A stretch of DNA of 64,000 nt from Planktothrix paucivesiculata PCC 9631. GTDB taxonomy: Bacteria; Cyanobacteriota; Cyanobacteriia; Cyanobacteriales; Microcoleaceae. Position numbers and translations under genes: made by a program. The stretch lies in assembly GCF_900009265.2 (NCBI RefSeq), contig NZ_LR735025.1, forward strand, positions 43,386 through 107,385, read 5' to 3'. Each line of letters opens with the position of its first letter. Position 1 is the stretch's first letter. A model generated the notes under the pieces. It worked only from the letters and a program-made list of their open reading frames with translations, had not been told where the DNA came from and searched no databases. Shown here piece by piece: positions 47,868 to 57,266 of this stretch.

Positions 47868-47998
47868 AATCTGTTCTCCTACGAGGGTTTCTTCCTACTT
47901 CCAGAATGCCTTGTATTGTCTTAAACCGCTATGATAAAAATACAGAACTTTTTATGTTGCTTGCCAAACTTAACACTTACTGAAAAACTTTTAAAACC

Positions 47999-48661
47999 AT
48001 GAAAGCATTTGTCGCAGGGGCAACCGGAGAAACTGGACGGCGAATTGTTGCCGAATTAGTGAAGCGGGGAATCCCGGTTAAGGCTTTGGTTCGGAATCTG
48101 GAAACGGCTCAAAATATTTTACCCCCCGAGGTGGAACTGGTGGTCGGAGATGTGCTCAATACCGATAGTCTAGCTTTAGCACTTCGGGATTGTACAGTTG
48201 TTTTATGTGCCACTGGAGCCAAACCCAGTTTTGATTTTACCGGGCCCTATCAAGTCGATTATCAAGGAACAAAAAATTTAGTCGATGGGGCAAAATCCCA
48301 GGGAATTGAACATTTTGTTTTAGTGACTTCCCTGTGTGTTTCGCAATTTTTTCACCCCTTAAATTTATTTTGGCTGATTCTGTTGTGGAAAAAACAGGCG
48401 GAAGAATATCTACAAAATAGTGGCTTAAGTTATACCATTGTTCGTCCGGGGGGATTAAAAAATGAGGATAATAATGATAATTTAGTCATGCAGTCGGCCG
48501 ATACCCTATTTGAAGGCAGTATTCCCCGAACAAAAGTGGCTCAAGTTTGTGTAGAAGCCCTATTTGTTGAAGATTCGCGGAATAAAATTATTGAAATTGT
48601 AGCTAACTCAGAGGCTCAACAAAAGCCCTTAGAACAACTATTTGCCAGTGTAATTGATTGA
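47999..48661 (+). CDS. atypical SDR / NAD(P)-binding protein (NmrA-like)
   Basis: A 220-residue protein with the Rossmann motif FVAGATGETGRRIVAEL (GxxGxxG) at its start. It lacks the classical YxxxK pair and has the IVRPGGLKNED block, so it belongs to the atypical SDR/NmrA group common in cyanobacteria and chloroplasts. The substrate is unknown; it may bind NADP(H) as a sensor. Its stop TGA overlaps the start ATG of the next gene (TGATG), so the two are translationally coupled. Confidence 0.87.
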   Translation: MKAFVAGATGETGRRIVAELVKRGIPVKALVRNLETAQNILPPEVELVVGDVLNTDSLALALRDCTVVLCATGAKPSFDFTGPYQVDYQGTKNLVDGAKSQGIEHFVLVTSLCVSQFFHPLNLFWLILLWKKQAEEYLQNSGLSYTIVRPGGLKNEDNNDNLVMQSADTLFEGSIPRTKVAQVCVEALFVEDSRNKIIEIVANSEAQQKPLEQLFASVID

Positions 48662-49365
48662 TGCAACATTATCAAAGAAAACAGAATCTTAATCGCCGTA
48701 AACGGCTATTCTGGAGTGCTTTACTGCTATTTACCTTAACCTTTATTGGGATCAGAAGTTGCCAGGGAAAATCCGACTTTCAACCGTTAGTTGATCAACA
48801 GGTAGAAGCAGAATGGCCACCGTTAGTGATGCGGGGAGGAGATCCCTATATTCGGGCTTTGATGCGAACTATTTCCGCTAGTGAGTCCAGTTATTCTGAC
48901 CCCTATCATGTTTTATATGGGGGAAAATATGTCTCTAATTTACAGAGCCATCCTGACCAATGTATGCGGATTATGGTCGGCCCGAATAAAGGTAAATGTA
49001 GTACCGCCGCCGGACGCTATCAAATGTTAAAAACTACCTGGGATGAAAAAGCCGAACGCTATCACCCGAAACCCGCTCAATTTTGGTTTTGGCTCCCCTA
49101 TAGTTTTGAACCGGAATATCAAGACTCGGTGGTTTATCGATGGTTATTAGATGACAAATTTTGGGGCGTTAGTATTTCTCAATTATTACGGGAAGGAAAA
49201 ATCGATGAAGTGTTAGAATTATTATCAGGAACTTGGACAAGTCTAGGCTATGGAATTGAAGATAATGTCGTCACGGATTCCTTACCCGAAATTTATGAAA
49301 AGATTTTGCAAAATGAACTCAATCATGAGAATGGGCAGTTATTTAAGATGGCTCCCCAACCCTAA
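48661..49365 (+). CDS. lysozyme-like glycoside hydrolase (phage-endolysin type), membrane-anchored
   Basis: 234 residues from the ATG at 48661, overlapping the SDR stop. A basic N-terminus (RKQNLNRRKRLF) and a hydrophobic segment (about residues 15-32) suggest a signal anchor. The domain starts LMRTISASESSYSDPYHVLYG and has STAAGRYQMLKTTWDE, the pattern of lambda-endolysin-type muramidases with catalytic Glu in SASES. It probably cleaves peptidoglycan glycan strands in the periplasm. Confidence 0.82.
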   Translation: MQHYQRKQNLNRRKRLFWSALLLFTLTFIGIRSCQGKSDFQPLVDQQVEAEWPPLVMRGGDPYIRALMRTISASESSYSDPYHVLYGGKYVSNLQSHPDQCMRIMVGPNKGKCSTAAGRYQMLKTTWDEKAERYHPKPAQFWFWLPYSFEPEYQDSVVYRWLLDDKFWGVSISQLLREGKIDEVLELLSGTWTSLGYGIEDNVVTDSLPEIYEKILQNELNHENGQLFKMAPQP

Positions 49366-49455
49366 TCCAGATCAAAATCTGTCCTCTATCATTCCTTGAA
49401 TTGATCTCCCAGATCAGATAATATTAAGAGTTAAAGACAGAGCTTTTTAGCCAAT

Positions 49456-51408
49456 ATGATCAACTCAACTCACTGGCGTTCCCTGTATTCTTCTGCCCAA
49501 TCTATTCCCGAAATCTGGCCGATTTTGGCTCAAAATGTCGGTCAAATTATTGCCTTAAATGACCCCCACGCCAAGCCAGAAGTCCGTCTGAGCTATTCTG
49601 AACTGTGGCAATACATTCAATACTTTGCCGCCGGGTTACAAAGCTTAGGAATAGAAGCCACCACCCAGGGTCTACCCCCACGCATTGCATTGTTTTCCGA
49701 TGATAGCCCCCGTTGGATTATTGCAGATCAAGGTATTTTAACCGCCGGAGCCGCCGATGTGGTGCGAGGTGGAACGGCTGACCCCTTGGAATTGGCTTAT
49801 ATTCTTAAAGATAGTGGGAGTACCGCCCTCGTTGTCGAAAACTTTGCCCTATTAAAAAAATTGCGATCGCAAATCGAAGATTTACCGATTCAATTTGTGA
49901 TTTTATTATCGGATGAAACGCCCAATTCCCAGGATTTACCCACTATTCCGGTATTGAATTTTACTCAATTAATCGAAACCGGAAAAAATACAACTCTCAA
50001 ACCGTCTAAATCTCATCAAGATACCTTAGCTACCCTGCTCTATACTTCGGGAACTACAGGACAACCGAAAGGGGTGATGTTAACCCATAAAAACCTATTA
50101 CATCAAATTAATGGCATTCCTGATGTGATTCAACCCGAACCGGGCGAAACATTTCTGAGTCTTCTTCCCACCTGGCATACCTTCGGACGCACGGGACAAT
50201 ATTTTTGTTTATCCCAAGGTTGCACGATTGTTTATACGAATATTCGCTATTTTAAACAGGATTTAAAGGAATTTAAACCCCATTATATGATTAGTGTACC
50301 TCGAATTTGGGAAGCGATTCATGAAAGCGCCCAGAAACAATTTCGAGAACAGTCAGAACAAAAACAAAAAATTGTTGATTTCTTCTTTTCGTGGAGTGAA
50401 AAATACATTTTTGCCCGTCGAATTGCCCAGGGATTAACTTTAGATTTAAAGCCCGTTTCTGCTTCGGAAAAATTTATAGCTCAGGTCAAAACTTGGCTTT
50501 ATACTCCTTTTCAAATTATAGGCGATCGCTTAGTTTACCAAAAAGTGCGAGAAGCCACCGGAGGACAACTCAAATTTGCCATTAGTGGCGGGGGTTCCCT
50601 GGCCATGCACCTAGAAAATTTCTATGAAATTGTCGGGGTTAATCTATTAGTAGGCTATGGTTTAACAGAGACATCCCCGGTGTTAAGTGCGCGTCGAGAA
50701 TGGCATAATTTACGCGGATCATCGGGTAAACCCATCCCAGAAACAGAACTTTGCATCGTTGACCCCGAAACCCGTCAAATTCTGCCCTATGGTCAAAAAG
50801 GATTAGTCTTAGCCCGGGGGCCCCAGGTGATGACCGGATATTTTGAAAATCCCCAGGCAACAGCCAAAGCCATTAACGCAGACGGCTGGTTTGATACCGG
50901 AGATTTAGGTTGGTTATCACCGGAAAATGATTTAGTATTAACGGGTCGGGCTAAGGATACTATTGTTTTAACCAATGGCGAAAATATCGAACCCCAAGCC
51001 ATAGAAGATGCTTGTTTACGCAGTCCCTATATTGACCAAATCATGTTAGTCGGTCAGGATCAAAAAAATTTAGGGGCGTTAATTGTTCCGAATTTAGATG
51101 CTTTAAAACAGTGGGCAATTCGACAAAATCTGACCTTAAAACTGCCGGAAGAACCCGTTACCCAAACTCAGGAAATTACCTTAGAAAGTCCCGTAGTTCA
51201 AAACCTCTTACGGGAGGAACTCAACCGGGAAGTTAAAAACCGTCCGAGTTATCGAATTGATGATCGAATTGGCCCATTTCAGTTACTTGTAGAACCCTTT
51301 TCCATGGAAAACGGAATGTTAACCCAAACCTTGAAGGTCAAACGCCCCGTTGTAATGGAACATTACCGCGATATGATTAACAAAATGTATGAAACCGTCA
51401 CCCGCTAA
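49456..51408 (+). CDS. AMP-binding acyl-ACP/acyl-CoA synthetase
   Basis: A 650-residue ANL-family ligase. The ATP loop is LLYTSGTTGQPKGVMLTHKN, with YGLTETSPVL and GWFDTGDLGWL as later core motifs and TLKVKRPVV near the C-terminus with the catalytic lysine. In cyanobacteria this long form is usually the acyl-ACP synthetase that recycles free fatty acids (Aas). That it uses ACP rather than CoA is inferred from family. It follows the lysozyme-like gene by 90 bp. Confidence 0.88.
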   Translation: MINSTHWRSLYSSAQSIPEIWPILAQNVGQIIALNDPHAKPEVRLSYSELWQYIQYFAAGLQSLGIEATTQGLPPRIALFSDDSPRWIIADQGILTAGAADVVRGGTADPLELAYILKDSGSTALVVENFALLKKLRSQIEDLPIQFVILLSDETPNSQDLPTIPVLNFTQLIETGKNTTLKPSKSHQDTLATLLYTSGTTGQPKGVMLTHKNLLHQINGIPDVIQPEPGETFLSLLPTWHTFGRTGQYFCLSQGCTIVYTNIRYFKQDLKEFKPHYMISVPRIWEAIHESAQKQFREQSEQKQKIVDFFFSWSEKYIFARRIAQGLTLDLKPVSASEKFIAQVKTWLYTPFQIIGDRLVYQKVREATGGQLKFAISGGGSLAMHLENFYEIVGVNLLVGYGLTETSPVLSARREWHNLRGSSGKPIPETELCIVDPETRQILPYGQKGLVLARGPQVMTGYFENPQATAKAINADGWFDTGDLGWLSPENDLVLTGRAKDTIVLTNGENIEPQAIEDACLRSPYIDQIMLVGQDQKNLGALIVPNLDALKQWAIRQNLTLKLPEEPVTQTQEITLESPVVQNLLREELNREVKNRPSYRIDDRIGPFQLLVEPFSMENGMLTQTLKVKRPVVMEHYRDMINKMYETVTR

Positions 51409-51568
51409 CGATTGAGCTTCTGTACTCCCTATGCAAAGGTGAATCGGAATCGATCAACTCATGGTGATTACCGTCCTCAACCTTCTTGTAATTAATTGTG
51501 TCGGGGTGATGTGCGCGTTACCCTGAGCAGGTGACGGAGGACTGATCACGGAAATAGCATAACCACTT

Positions 51569-52015
51569 ATGGACAATCTCAAACAATTACTGTTAAAACG
51601 ACCTATCAACGTCAAGGCGGTGGTCACACCCCGTTGGAAAGACGAAGCCCAACAGCAACTTCAAGTCCAAATCAATCAAATTGATAGTCAGTTGCAACAG
51701 TTAGAAATGCAAGGACAACGGATGGTAGCGGAAATTAAACGCCAAAGCCTGCAACCCCTTGGCCCGGATGCGATGCAAAAAGTAGACAGTATCCAAGTTG
51801 AGGTGAATGAACGTAAAAGTCAACTCTTAGAGCAGAAAAATCAAAACTTGCAACAACTCCAACAGGTGCAAACCCTAGAACTGGAACAGGAAGTTGTTCA
51901 AGGACAAATTGAAAGTATTTTTACTGTGGTAGAAGGCGACAATTTGGTTACCAAAATGCAAGTAGAAATTCTTCTACGAGATGGTGTAATCGAAGAAATT
52001 CGCGGCGATATTTAA
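51569..52015 (+). CDS. YlqD family protein
   Basis: A 148-residue soluble protein. After KRPINVKAVVTPRWKDEAQQ most of residues 25-115 are Gln/Glu/Leu-rich heptads predicted to form a coiled coil. The closing KMQVEILLRDGVIEEIRG is typical of YlqD proteins. The function is unknown in any organism I know. It lies upstream of the PDH E2 gene on the same strand with a repeat between them. Confidence 0.85.
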   Translation: MDNLKQLLLKRPINVKAVVTPRWKDEAQQQLQVQINQIDSQLQQLEMQGQRMVAEIKRQSLQPLGPDAMQKVDSIQVEVNERKSQLLEQKNQNLQQLQQVQTLELEQEVVQGQIESIFTVVEGDNLVTKMQVEILLRDGVIEEIRGDI

Positions 52016-52024
52016 GAGGTTTGA

Positions 52025-52058
52025 GTTAACGGTTAACTGCTAACTGCTAACCGTTAAC
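52025..52058. repeat. inverted GTTAAC repeat / possible terminator
   Basis: GTTAACGGTTA (52025-52035) pairs perfectly with TAACCGTTAAC (52048-52058). It lies between ylqD and the E2 gene and is of the same general heptamer type as the clusters elsewhere in the window. Confidence 0.6.
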
Positions 52059-52112
52059 AGTTAAAACTCCACCCCTATTGATAACATTTGAACTCTATTT
52101 CTTTTAACGCTT

Positions 52113-53372
52113 ATGGCAATTCATGAAGTTTTTATGCCCGCCCTGAGTTCCACCATGACCGAGGGTAAAATCGTTTCTTGGCAAAAATCCCCCGGCGATA
52201 AAATTGAAAAGGGCGAAACGGTCTTGATCGTTGAGTCCGATAAGGCGGACATGGATGTGGAATCCTTCTATGAAGGGTATCTAGCCACGATTATTACTCC
52301 GGCCGGAGAAGCGGCCCCCGTGGGTAATACCATTGCCTTAATCGCGGAAACTCAAGGGGAAATTGAACAGGCGAAACAAAAAGCCGCCTCTGCTACCCCA
52401 GCTACCCCCGCCGCCGTAGCCCAACCCGTTGCAGCTAGTCCCGTAGCAGCCACGGCTGTTGCTGCCACCCCAACCCCTAAAAATGGCCGGATTATTGCCT
52501 CGCCTCGCGCCCGCAAGTTAGCGAAGGAACTGAATTTAGATTTAGCCATATTAACCGGAAGTGGGCCGAATGGTCGGATCATTGCCGAAGATGTGGAAAC
52601 AGCCTCTGGACGTCCGGCCGTGGCTCCGACTCCATCTCAAATCCCGGCTCCGGCTGTTAGTAAGCCCGTGGCAGCCCCGACCCCCGTGGCAGTTCCCCTG
52701 GGTCAAGTTGCCCCGATGAATACCCTACAAAACGCCGTGGTCAGAAATATGACGGCGAGTTTGTCGGTTCCGGTATTCCGGGTAGGATATACGATTACTA
52801 CGGATGGCTTGGATCAGCTTTATAAACAACTGAAATCCAAAGGTGTAACGATGACGGCACTGTTAGCAAAAGCCGTGGCGGTGACGTTACAAAAACATCC
52901 GATTTTAAATGCCAGTTATGTAGAAAATGGGATTCAATATCGGGCGGGAATTAATATTGCGGTCGCGGTGGCTATGCCCGATGGCGGTTTAATTACTCCG
53001 GTATTAAAAAATGCTGATCAAATTGATCTGTATTCCCTGTCTCGGACTTGGAAAGATTTAGTCGAACGCTCTAGGGCAAAACAGTTACAACCCGATGAAT
53101 ATAGCAGTGGAACTTTCACCCTCTCCAATTTAGGAATGTTTGGGGTGGATAGCTTTGATGCTATTTTACCGCCGGGTCAAGGTTCAATTTTAGCCATCGG
53201 TGCGTCCCGTCCCCAATTAGTGGTTTCTGCCGATGGTTCTATGGCGGTTAAACGCCAAATGCAAGTGAATATTACTTGTGATCACCGAATTATTTATGGT
53301 GCGGATGCGGCGACCTTCTTACAAAGTTTAGCTAAATTGATTGAAACTCATGTTCAATCTTTAACGATGTAA
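52113..53372 (+). CDS. dihydrolipoamide acetyltransferase, pyruvate dehydrogenase E2
   Basis: A 419-residue E2. A lipoyl domain (residues 4-78) carries the lipoyl lysine in VESDKADMDVES. An Ala/Pro linker, a subunit-binding domain (IIASPRARKLAKELNLDLA, about 128-162) and a second linker follow. The catalytic domain (about 195-419) has CDHRIIYGADAATF with the active histidine near 391; the usual D-G after HR is Y-G, as in plastid-type E2s. It moves acetyl groups from E1 to CoA. No E1 or E3 gene is adjacent. Confidence 0.93.
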   Translation: MAIHEVFMPALSSTMTEGKIVSWQKSPGDKIEKGETVLIVESDKADMDVESFYEGYLATIITPAGEAAPVGNTIALIAETQGEIEQAKQKAASATPATPAAVAQPVAASPVAATAVAATPTPKNGRIIASPRARKLAKELNLDLAILTGSGPNGRIIAEDVETASGRPAVAPTPSQIPAPAVSKPVAAPTPVAVPLGQVAPMNTLQNAVVRNMTASLSVPVFRVGYTITTDGLDQLYKQLKSKGVTMTALLAKAVAVTLQKHPILNASYVENGIQYRAGINIAVAVAMPDGGLITPVLKNADQIDLYSLSRTWKDLVERSRAKQLQPDEYSSGTFTLSNLGMFGVDSFDAILPPGQGSILAIGASRPQLVVSADGSMAVKRQMQVNITCDHRIIYGADAATFLQSLAKLIETHVQSLTM

Positions 53373-53376
53373 ATTC

Positions 53377-53422
53377 GTTGTTGGGCTTTAGCCCTTCAAT
53401 TCTGGGGATGAAGCTCAACAAC
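53377..53422. terminator. imperfect hairpin after the E2 gene
   Basis: GTTGTTG (53377-53383) pairs with CAACAAC (53416-53422), with a second inner stem (GCTT/AAGC). A short A-run follows. It is a possible terminator. Confidence 0.4.
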
Positions 53423-53444
53423 AAAACTTAATCACTGGTAAATT

Positions 53445-54446
53445 ATGAAAGCAGTTCTCATGATCGAAGTTGGAGAACCCGATGTTTTACAACTTCAAGA
53501 AATACCCGATCCTCAAATTAAATCTGATATTGAGATTTTAGTGCGTTTAAAGGCGGCCGGAATTAATCCGATTGATACTAAATTACGCAGTCGAGGCACA
53601 TTTTATCCCGATCAAATGCCTGCGATTTTAGGGTGTGACGGGGCGGGAATTGTCGAAAAAGTCGGTTCCCAAGTGAAAAAATTTCAAGTCGGAGATGCGG
53701 TTTATTTTTGTCAGGGGGGTTTAGGTGCAGAATCGGGCAATTATGCGGAATTAATTGTTGTTGATGAAAAATTTGCCAGTTTGAAACCCCAAAGTTTGAG
53801 TTTTGTGGAAGCGGCGGCGGCTCCTTTAGTCTTAATTACGGCTTGGGAAGCATTGTATGATCGGGGACGATTACAACCCGGACAAAAGGTGTTAATTCAT
53901 GGCGGTGCTGGTGGCGTGGGTCATGTGGCGATTCAGTTAGCCCTATTACAAGGAGCAGAAGTTGCCACCACCGTTAGTTCTGCGGATGCTGCGGCTTTGG
54001 TGCAGGAGTTAGGGGCTGATTTAGTAATTAATTATAAAGAAACTAATTTTGTCGAGAAAGTATTAGAATGGACGGGGGGAGAAGGAGTTGATTTAGCCTT
54101 TGATACCATTGGCGATGAGGTTTTTTATCAAACAGTTTCTGCGGTTAAAAATTACGGGGATTTGGTAAGTATTTTAGAACCCGATCCAAAATTAGGAAAT
54201 CTGAAAGAGGCTAGGTTAAAGAATTTACGCATTAGTTTAGAGTTGATGTTAACGCCGATGTTACAAGCTCGGATTCATGATCAATTGGATCAGACTAAAA
54301 TTCTGCAACAATGCGCTCGGTTAATTGATGAAGGGAAATTAAAAATATTAGTGAATCAAACTTTTCCCTTGGCTGCGGCTTCGGAAGCTCACAAAGTATT
54401 AGAAGCCGGAGGAATGAAGGGTAAATTAGTTCTAACAATAGAATAA
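53445..54446 (+). CDS. zinc-type/quinone oxidoreductase-like alcohol dehydrogenase (MDR)
   Basis: A 333-residue medium-chain dehydrogenase. The GroES-like half has GINPIDTKLRSRG and ILGCDGAGIVEKVGSQV. The NAD(P) loop is VLIHGGAGGVGHVAIQLALL near residues 146-165. It lacks the zinc-binding cysteines, which places it among NADPH:quinone reductase-like enzymes. The natural substrate is unknown. It starts 72 bp after the E2 gene. Confidence 0.9.
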   Translation: MKAVLMIEVGEPDVLQLQEIPDPQIKSDIEILVRLKAAGINPIDTKLRSRGTFYPDQMPAILGCDGAGIVEKVGSQVKKFQVGDAVYFCQGGLGAESGNYAELIVVDEKFASLKPQSLSFVEAAAAPLVLITAWEALYDRGRLQPGQKVLIHGGAGGVGHVAIQLALLQGAEVATTVSSADAAALVQELGADLVINYKETNFVEKVLEWTGGEGVDLAFDTIGDEVFYQTVSAVKNYGDLVSILEPDPKLGNLKEARLKNLRISLELMLTPMLQARIHDQLDQTKILQQCARLIDEGKLKILVNQTFPLAAASEAHKVLEAGGMKGKLVLTIE

Positions 54447-54621
54447 TTGAAATAAACAGTAGAGACAGATGATATGAATTGCACAATATAAATCTCCGTT
54501 CCTATCCTCTGTCTAATTTTAGGAGTTGTTGGGGTTCTAATATGAAATTCTGAAATGTATTCCGTGGTTTTTTTCAATTTAGAATTATGGCATAATACTA
54601 TTCATAATAAACGCAGAAACC

Positions 54622-54696
54622 ATGAGCACAGAAAAGGTGATGGTGACACTGGATCTGGATAAAAAAGCAGCACTTTGTGCGATCGCGACGAAATAG
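54622..54696 (+). pseudogene. N-terminal remnant of a ribbon-helix-helix antitoxin-like gene
   Basis: A 24-codon frame, MSTEKVMVTLDLDKKAALCA and then IATK, stops at 54696. The pattern VMVTLDxxxxxALxAIA is the opening of RHH (CopG/ParD-like) antitoxins, which normally continue for 50-60 more residues. The surrounding gap 54447-54793 holds no other gene. Confidence 0.4.
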
Positions 54697-54709
54697 TTAA
54701 ATAAGCTTA

Positions 54710-54746
54710 ACACTTTAAAAGTGAAACTTAAGTTATGTTAAAGTGT
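54710..54746. promoter_or_regulatory. inverted repeat upstream of small gene pair
   Basis: ACACTTTAA (54710-54718) and TTAAAGTGT (54738-54746) form a perfect 9-bp dyad 48 bp before the small gene at 54794. It may be an operator or a hairpin. Confidence 0.35.
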
Positions 54747-54793
54747 AATCAACAAGACCAATTTTGCACCATACCGCACACCGAATCAGTGCC

Positions 54794-55051
54794 ATGTCTA
54801 TTTCTAAACCTGAAAAGCCACAGTCTTTAAAACCGGTTAATCTCCCCGATATTAAAATGCGAGCGATCGCCTACAGTTTAGATACTTTAATTCCAGGGTT
54901 ATACATTTGGCTAGGTGCGATCAAAATTCGGATTGGAGGTAGTTTACCAGAAGACAGTTATCCGGGGACAATTCACAGTCCGGTTGGCATTGCTTTAGTA
55001 TTCCCTGGATACCGGATTTATAGCACTTATCAAGGTAACTATGACCCTTGA
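54794..55051 (+). CDS. small protein of unknown function, first of an overlapping pair
   Basis: 85 residues from the ATG at 54794, starting MSISKPEKPQSLKPVN. An in-frame upstream ATG at 54764 is less likely. It has an apolar centre (IPGLYIWLGAIKIRIGG) but no clear membrane helix. I do not recognise the family. Its last codons overlap the start of the next gene by 11 bp. Confidence 0.5.
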   Translation: MSISKPEKPQSLKPVNLPDIKMRAIAYSLDTLIPGLYIWLGAIKIRIGGSLPEDSYPGTIHSPVGIALVFPGYRIYSTYQGNYDP

Positions 55052-55268
55052 TAAGCATAAGCTTGATGGTATCCCTCAAATTACTGTGAAAACTTTGCCA
55101 TCTACAGAATTTGAGTTAATTCTATTGACAGCAGGTTACGCTAAAATTGGTACGGCTCCGGCTCAGGGAAATCGTCTGAAAGTTTGGTGGACTCATTCTA
55201 CTTTTAGACGCATTGAAGCTATTTATAGTGCTGATGGAACAATTGCTATTACTGCTTATCATGTTTAG
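55041..55268 (+). CDS. small conserved-looking protein, second of an overlapping pair
   Basis: 75 residues, overlapping the previous gene by 11 bp, with a weak AAGG ribosome site at 55033. The C-terminal GNRLKVWWTHSTFRRIEAIY and then TIAITAYHV looks like a conserved small beta-rich domain and may represent a cyanobacterial family, but I cannot name it. The overlap suggests translational coupling and possibly a physical partnership. Confidence 0.55.
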   Translation: MTLDKHKLDGIPQITVKTLPSTEFELILLTAGYAKIGTAPAQGNRLKVWWTHSTFRRIEAIYSADGTIAITAYHV

Positions 55269-55408
55269 ATTTGTAGTTAAAAAAAAGCGCGATCGCTCTT
55301 GACCGTTTTGTTAGTCGATTAAAATAGTTTCTTGAGAAGTTTTACGCAGCAAAATACCATCAGTTTTATAGCCTGACAGTCAACCATTTTTGAAAGTGAA
55401 TTCAGATT

Positions 55409-57217
55409 TTATTGACCTTTGGCTCCAGATTTACTTTTAGCAAAATAAGTCTGAAACATTGCCTTAGCAATAGGGGCGGCGGATTTAGAACCATAACCGC
55501 CATTTTCCACCACGACCGCGATCGCAATTTCAGGGTTTGTGGCTGGCCCAAAAGCCACATAGAGAGAGTGGGAGGTTTGGCCTAATACTTCTGAGGTTCC
55601 GGTTTTCCCTCCCGTTAAAGGAATCGAACCATCATTCATTCCTTGGGCTGTGCCATATTGAACCACAGAGACCAGTCCATCTTTAATAACTTGAACCGCT
55701 TCGGGTTTCATGCCTGTTCGTTCGGGTTTAGCTGCGGGGGTTTGGGTCAAATCCATCAAAAGATGGGGTTTTACCCGATATCCCCCATTGGCGATCGCAG
55801 CCACCATAATAGCCAACTCCAAGGGCGTTGCTAATACGGCTCCTTGACCAATGGACATAGTAACCGTATCGCCCAAATACCAAGGTTCCCCATAGGTTTT
55901 TTCCTTATCTTCGGGAGTGGGAATAAATCCTTCCGATCCTTCCTGCAACCCTAACAGTTTTAAACTATTATTCCCAATTCCTAAACGCTTACCCCATTCG
56001 GCGATTGCCTCCGGGCCAACGGCCATCCCCAATTGATAATAAAACGTATTACTACTAAAGGCGAGGGCATCTCTAAAACCAATTACCCCGTAACCCCCAC
56101 TATGTTCGTTAAAGGTAATTCCCCCCACCGTAATTGAACCATAAGTCCCAATCACCGAGTCGGGACTAAATTTTCCCGAACCCATGCCCGCGGCGGAGGA
56201 GACAATTTTGAAGGTACTCCCCGGTGGATATCCTTGTAAAGCTCGATTTAAAAAAGGATCATCGCCATTTTGGAGTTCTTCCCATTGTTTTTGACTAATG
56301 GGTTTAGTAAACATATTCGGATCAAATCGGGGACTACTAGCCATCGCCAGAATTTCTCCGGTTTTGGCATTTAAGGCGACGGCAGCCCCTCGACGGTCTC
56401 CCAGGGTGGCTTCGGCGGTTTTTTGCAATTCCAAATCCAGGGTTAATTTAACATTTTCTCCCCCCTTAGATTCCTTTTCTCCCAATTCCCGTAATTCCTG
56501 GTTCATGCTATTGACTTCAATCAAACGGGAACCCCAGACCCCGGAGAGTTTCTGATTAGCCTGGGCTTCAATTCCTAACTGTCCCATAGTCATCCCCATC
56601 GGCCATTCTGGGTGTTTTTTCAAATCTTCGCCCGTAGCTTCACCAATGTAGCCAAGGATCTGCGCGGCTAAATTTCCTTGGGGGTAATAACGGTTCGATT
56701 CGCTTCTGACTTCCACGCCCGGTAAGGCTTTTTCTCCCAACCAAATAAAAGATTCCGGGGTCACGGACTGACTAATTCGGACAGAGGCGCCGGATTGATA
56801 TCCAGCTTTTTCAATCGTAGCCAAAATCCGTTCCGGCGGGATATCAATAACCGGACTGATCATTTTGGCAATCTCTTGCCATTTCTCCGGGCTGTGTTCC
56901 TTCGGCCAAACATATAAAGCTCGGGTGAGATGATTGGCAGCTAAGGGTTTATCATTACGATCTAAAATATAACCCCGATTAGAGGGAATCGGAATCAGGC
57001 GAATCCGGTTTTCCTCGGCTCGTTCTCGGTTTTTGCTTCCTTCTATAAATTGCAGTTGTACCAGACGAAAAGAATGCACACCCATGGCCAGGGTTGCCAG
57101 TAACATTAAAAAAACCGCACGATGGAGGGGACGAACTTCTCGTTTTTGCTCTGATCGCCAGGAGATTTCCGTTGGACGAATATCCCTATTCCGACCCCAA
57201 GAATAATTAGTTTCCAT
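55409..57217 (-). CDS. mrdA: penicillin-binding protein 2 (transpeptidase)
   Basis: A 602-residue class B PBP. There is one N-terminal membrane segment (about residues 30-50), then a dimerisation domain with RGYILDRNDKPLAANH. The transpeptidase domain has the SxxK serine in PPGSTFKIVSSAAG, SxN in SSNTFYYQLG and KTGTSE. Length and the LGQLGIEAQ-type block fit PBP2, which cross-links peptidoglycan during elongation. A partner RodA is not nearby. Confidence 0.92.
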   Translation of the reverse strand: METNYSWGRNRDIRPTEISWRSEQKREVRPLHRAVFLMLLATLAMGVHSFRLVQLQFIEGSKNRERAEENRIRLIPIPSNRGYILDRNDKPLAANHLTRALYVWPKEHSPEKWQEIAKMISPVIDIPPERILATIEKAGYQSGASVRISQSVTPESFIWLGEKALPGVEVRSESNRYYPQGNLAAQILGYIGEATGEDLKKHPEWPMGMTMGQLGIEAQANQKLSGVWGSRLIEVNSMNQELRELGEKESKGGENVKLTLDLELQKTAEATLGDRRGAAVALNAKTGEILAMASSPRFDPNMFTKPISQKQWEELQNGDDPFLNRALQGYPPGSTFKIVSSAAGMGSGKFSPDSVIGTYGSITVGGITFNEHSGGYGVIGFRDALAFSSNTFYYQLGMAVGPEAIAEWGKRLGIGNNSLKLLGLQEGSEGFIPTPEDKEKTYGEPWYLGDTVTMSIGQGAVLATPLELAIMVAAIANGGYRVKPHLLMDLTQTPAAKPERTGMKPEAVQVIKDGLVSVVQYGTAQGMNDGSIPLTGGKTGTSEVLGQTSHSLYVAFGPATNPEIAIAVVVENGGYGSKSAAPIAKAMFQTYFAKSKSGAKGQ

Positions 57218-57266
57218 AATTCCCTAGATTTTAAAAATATAGATTTTTGTTGTAGTCAACCCTAGT

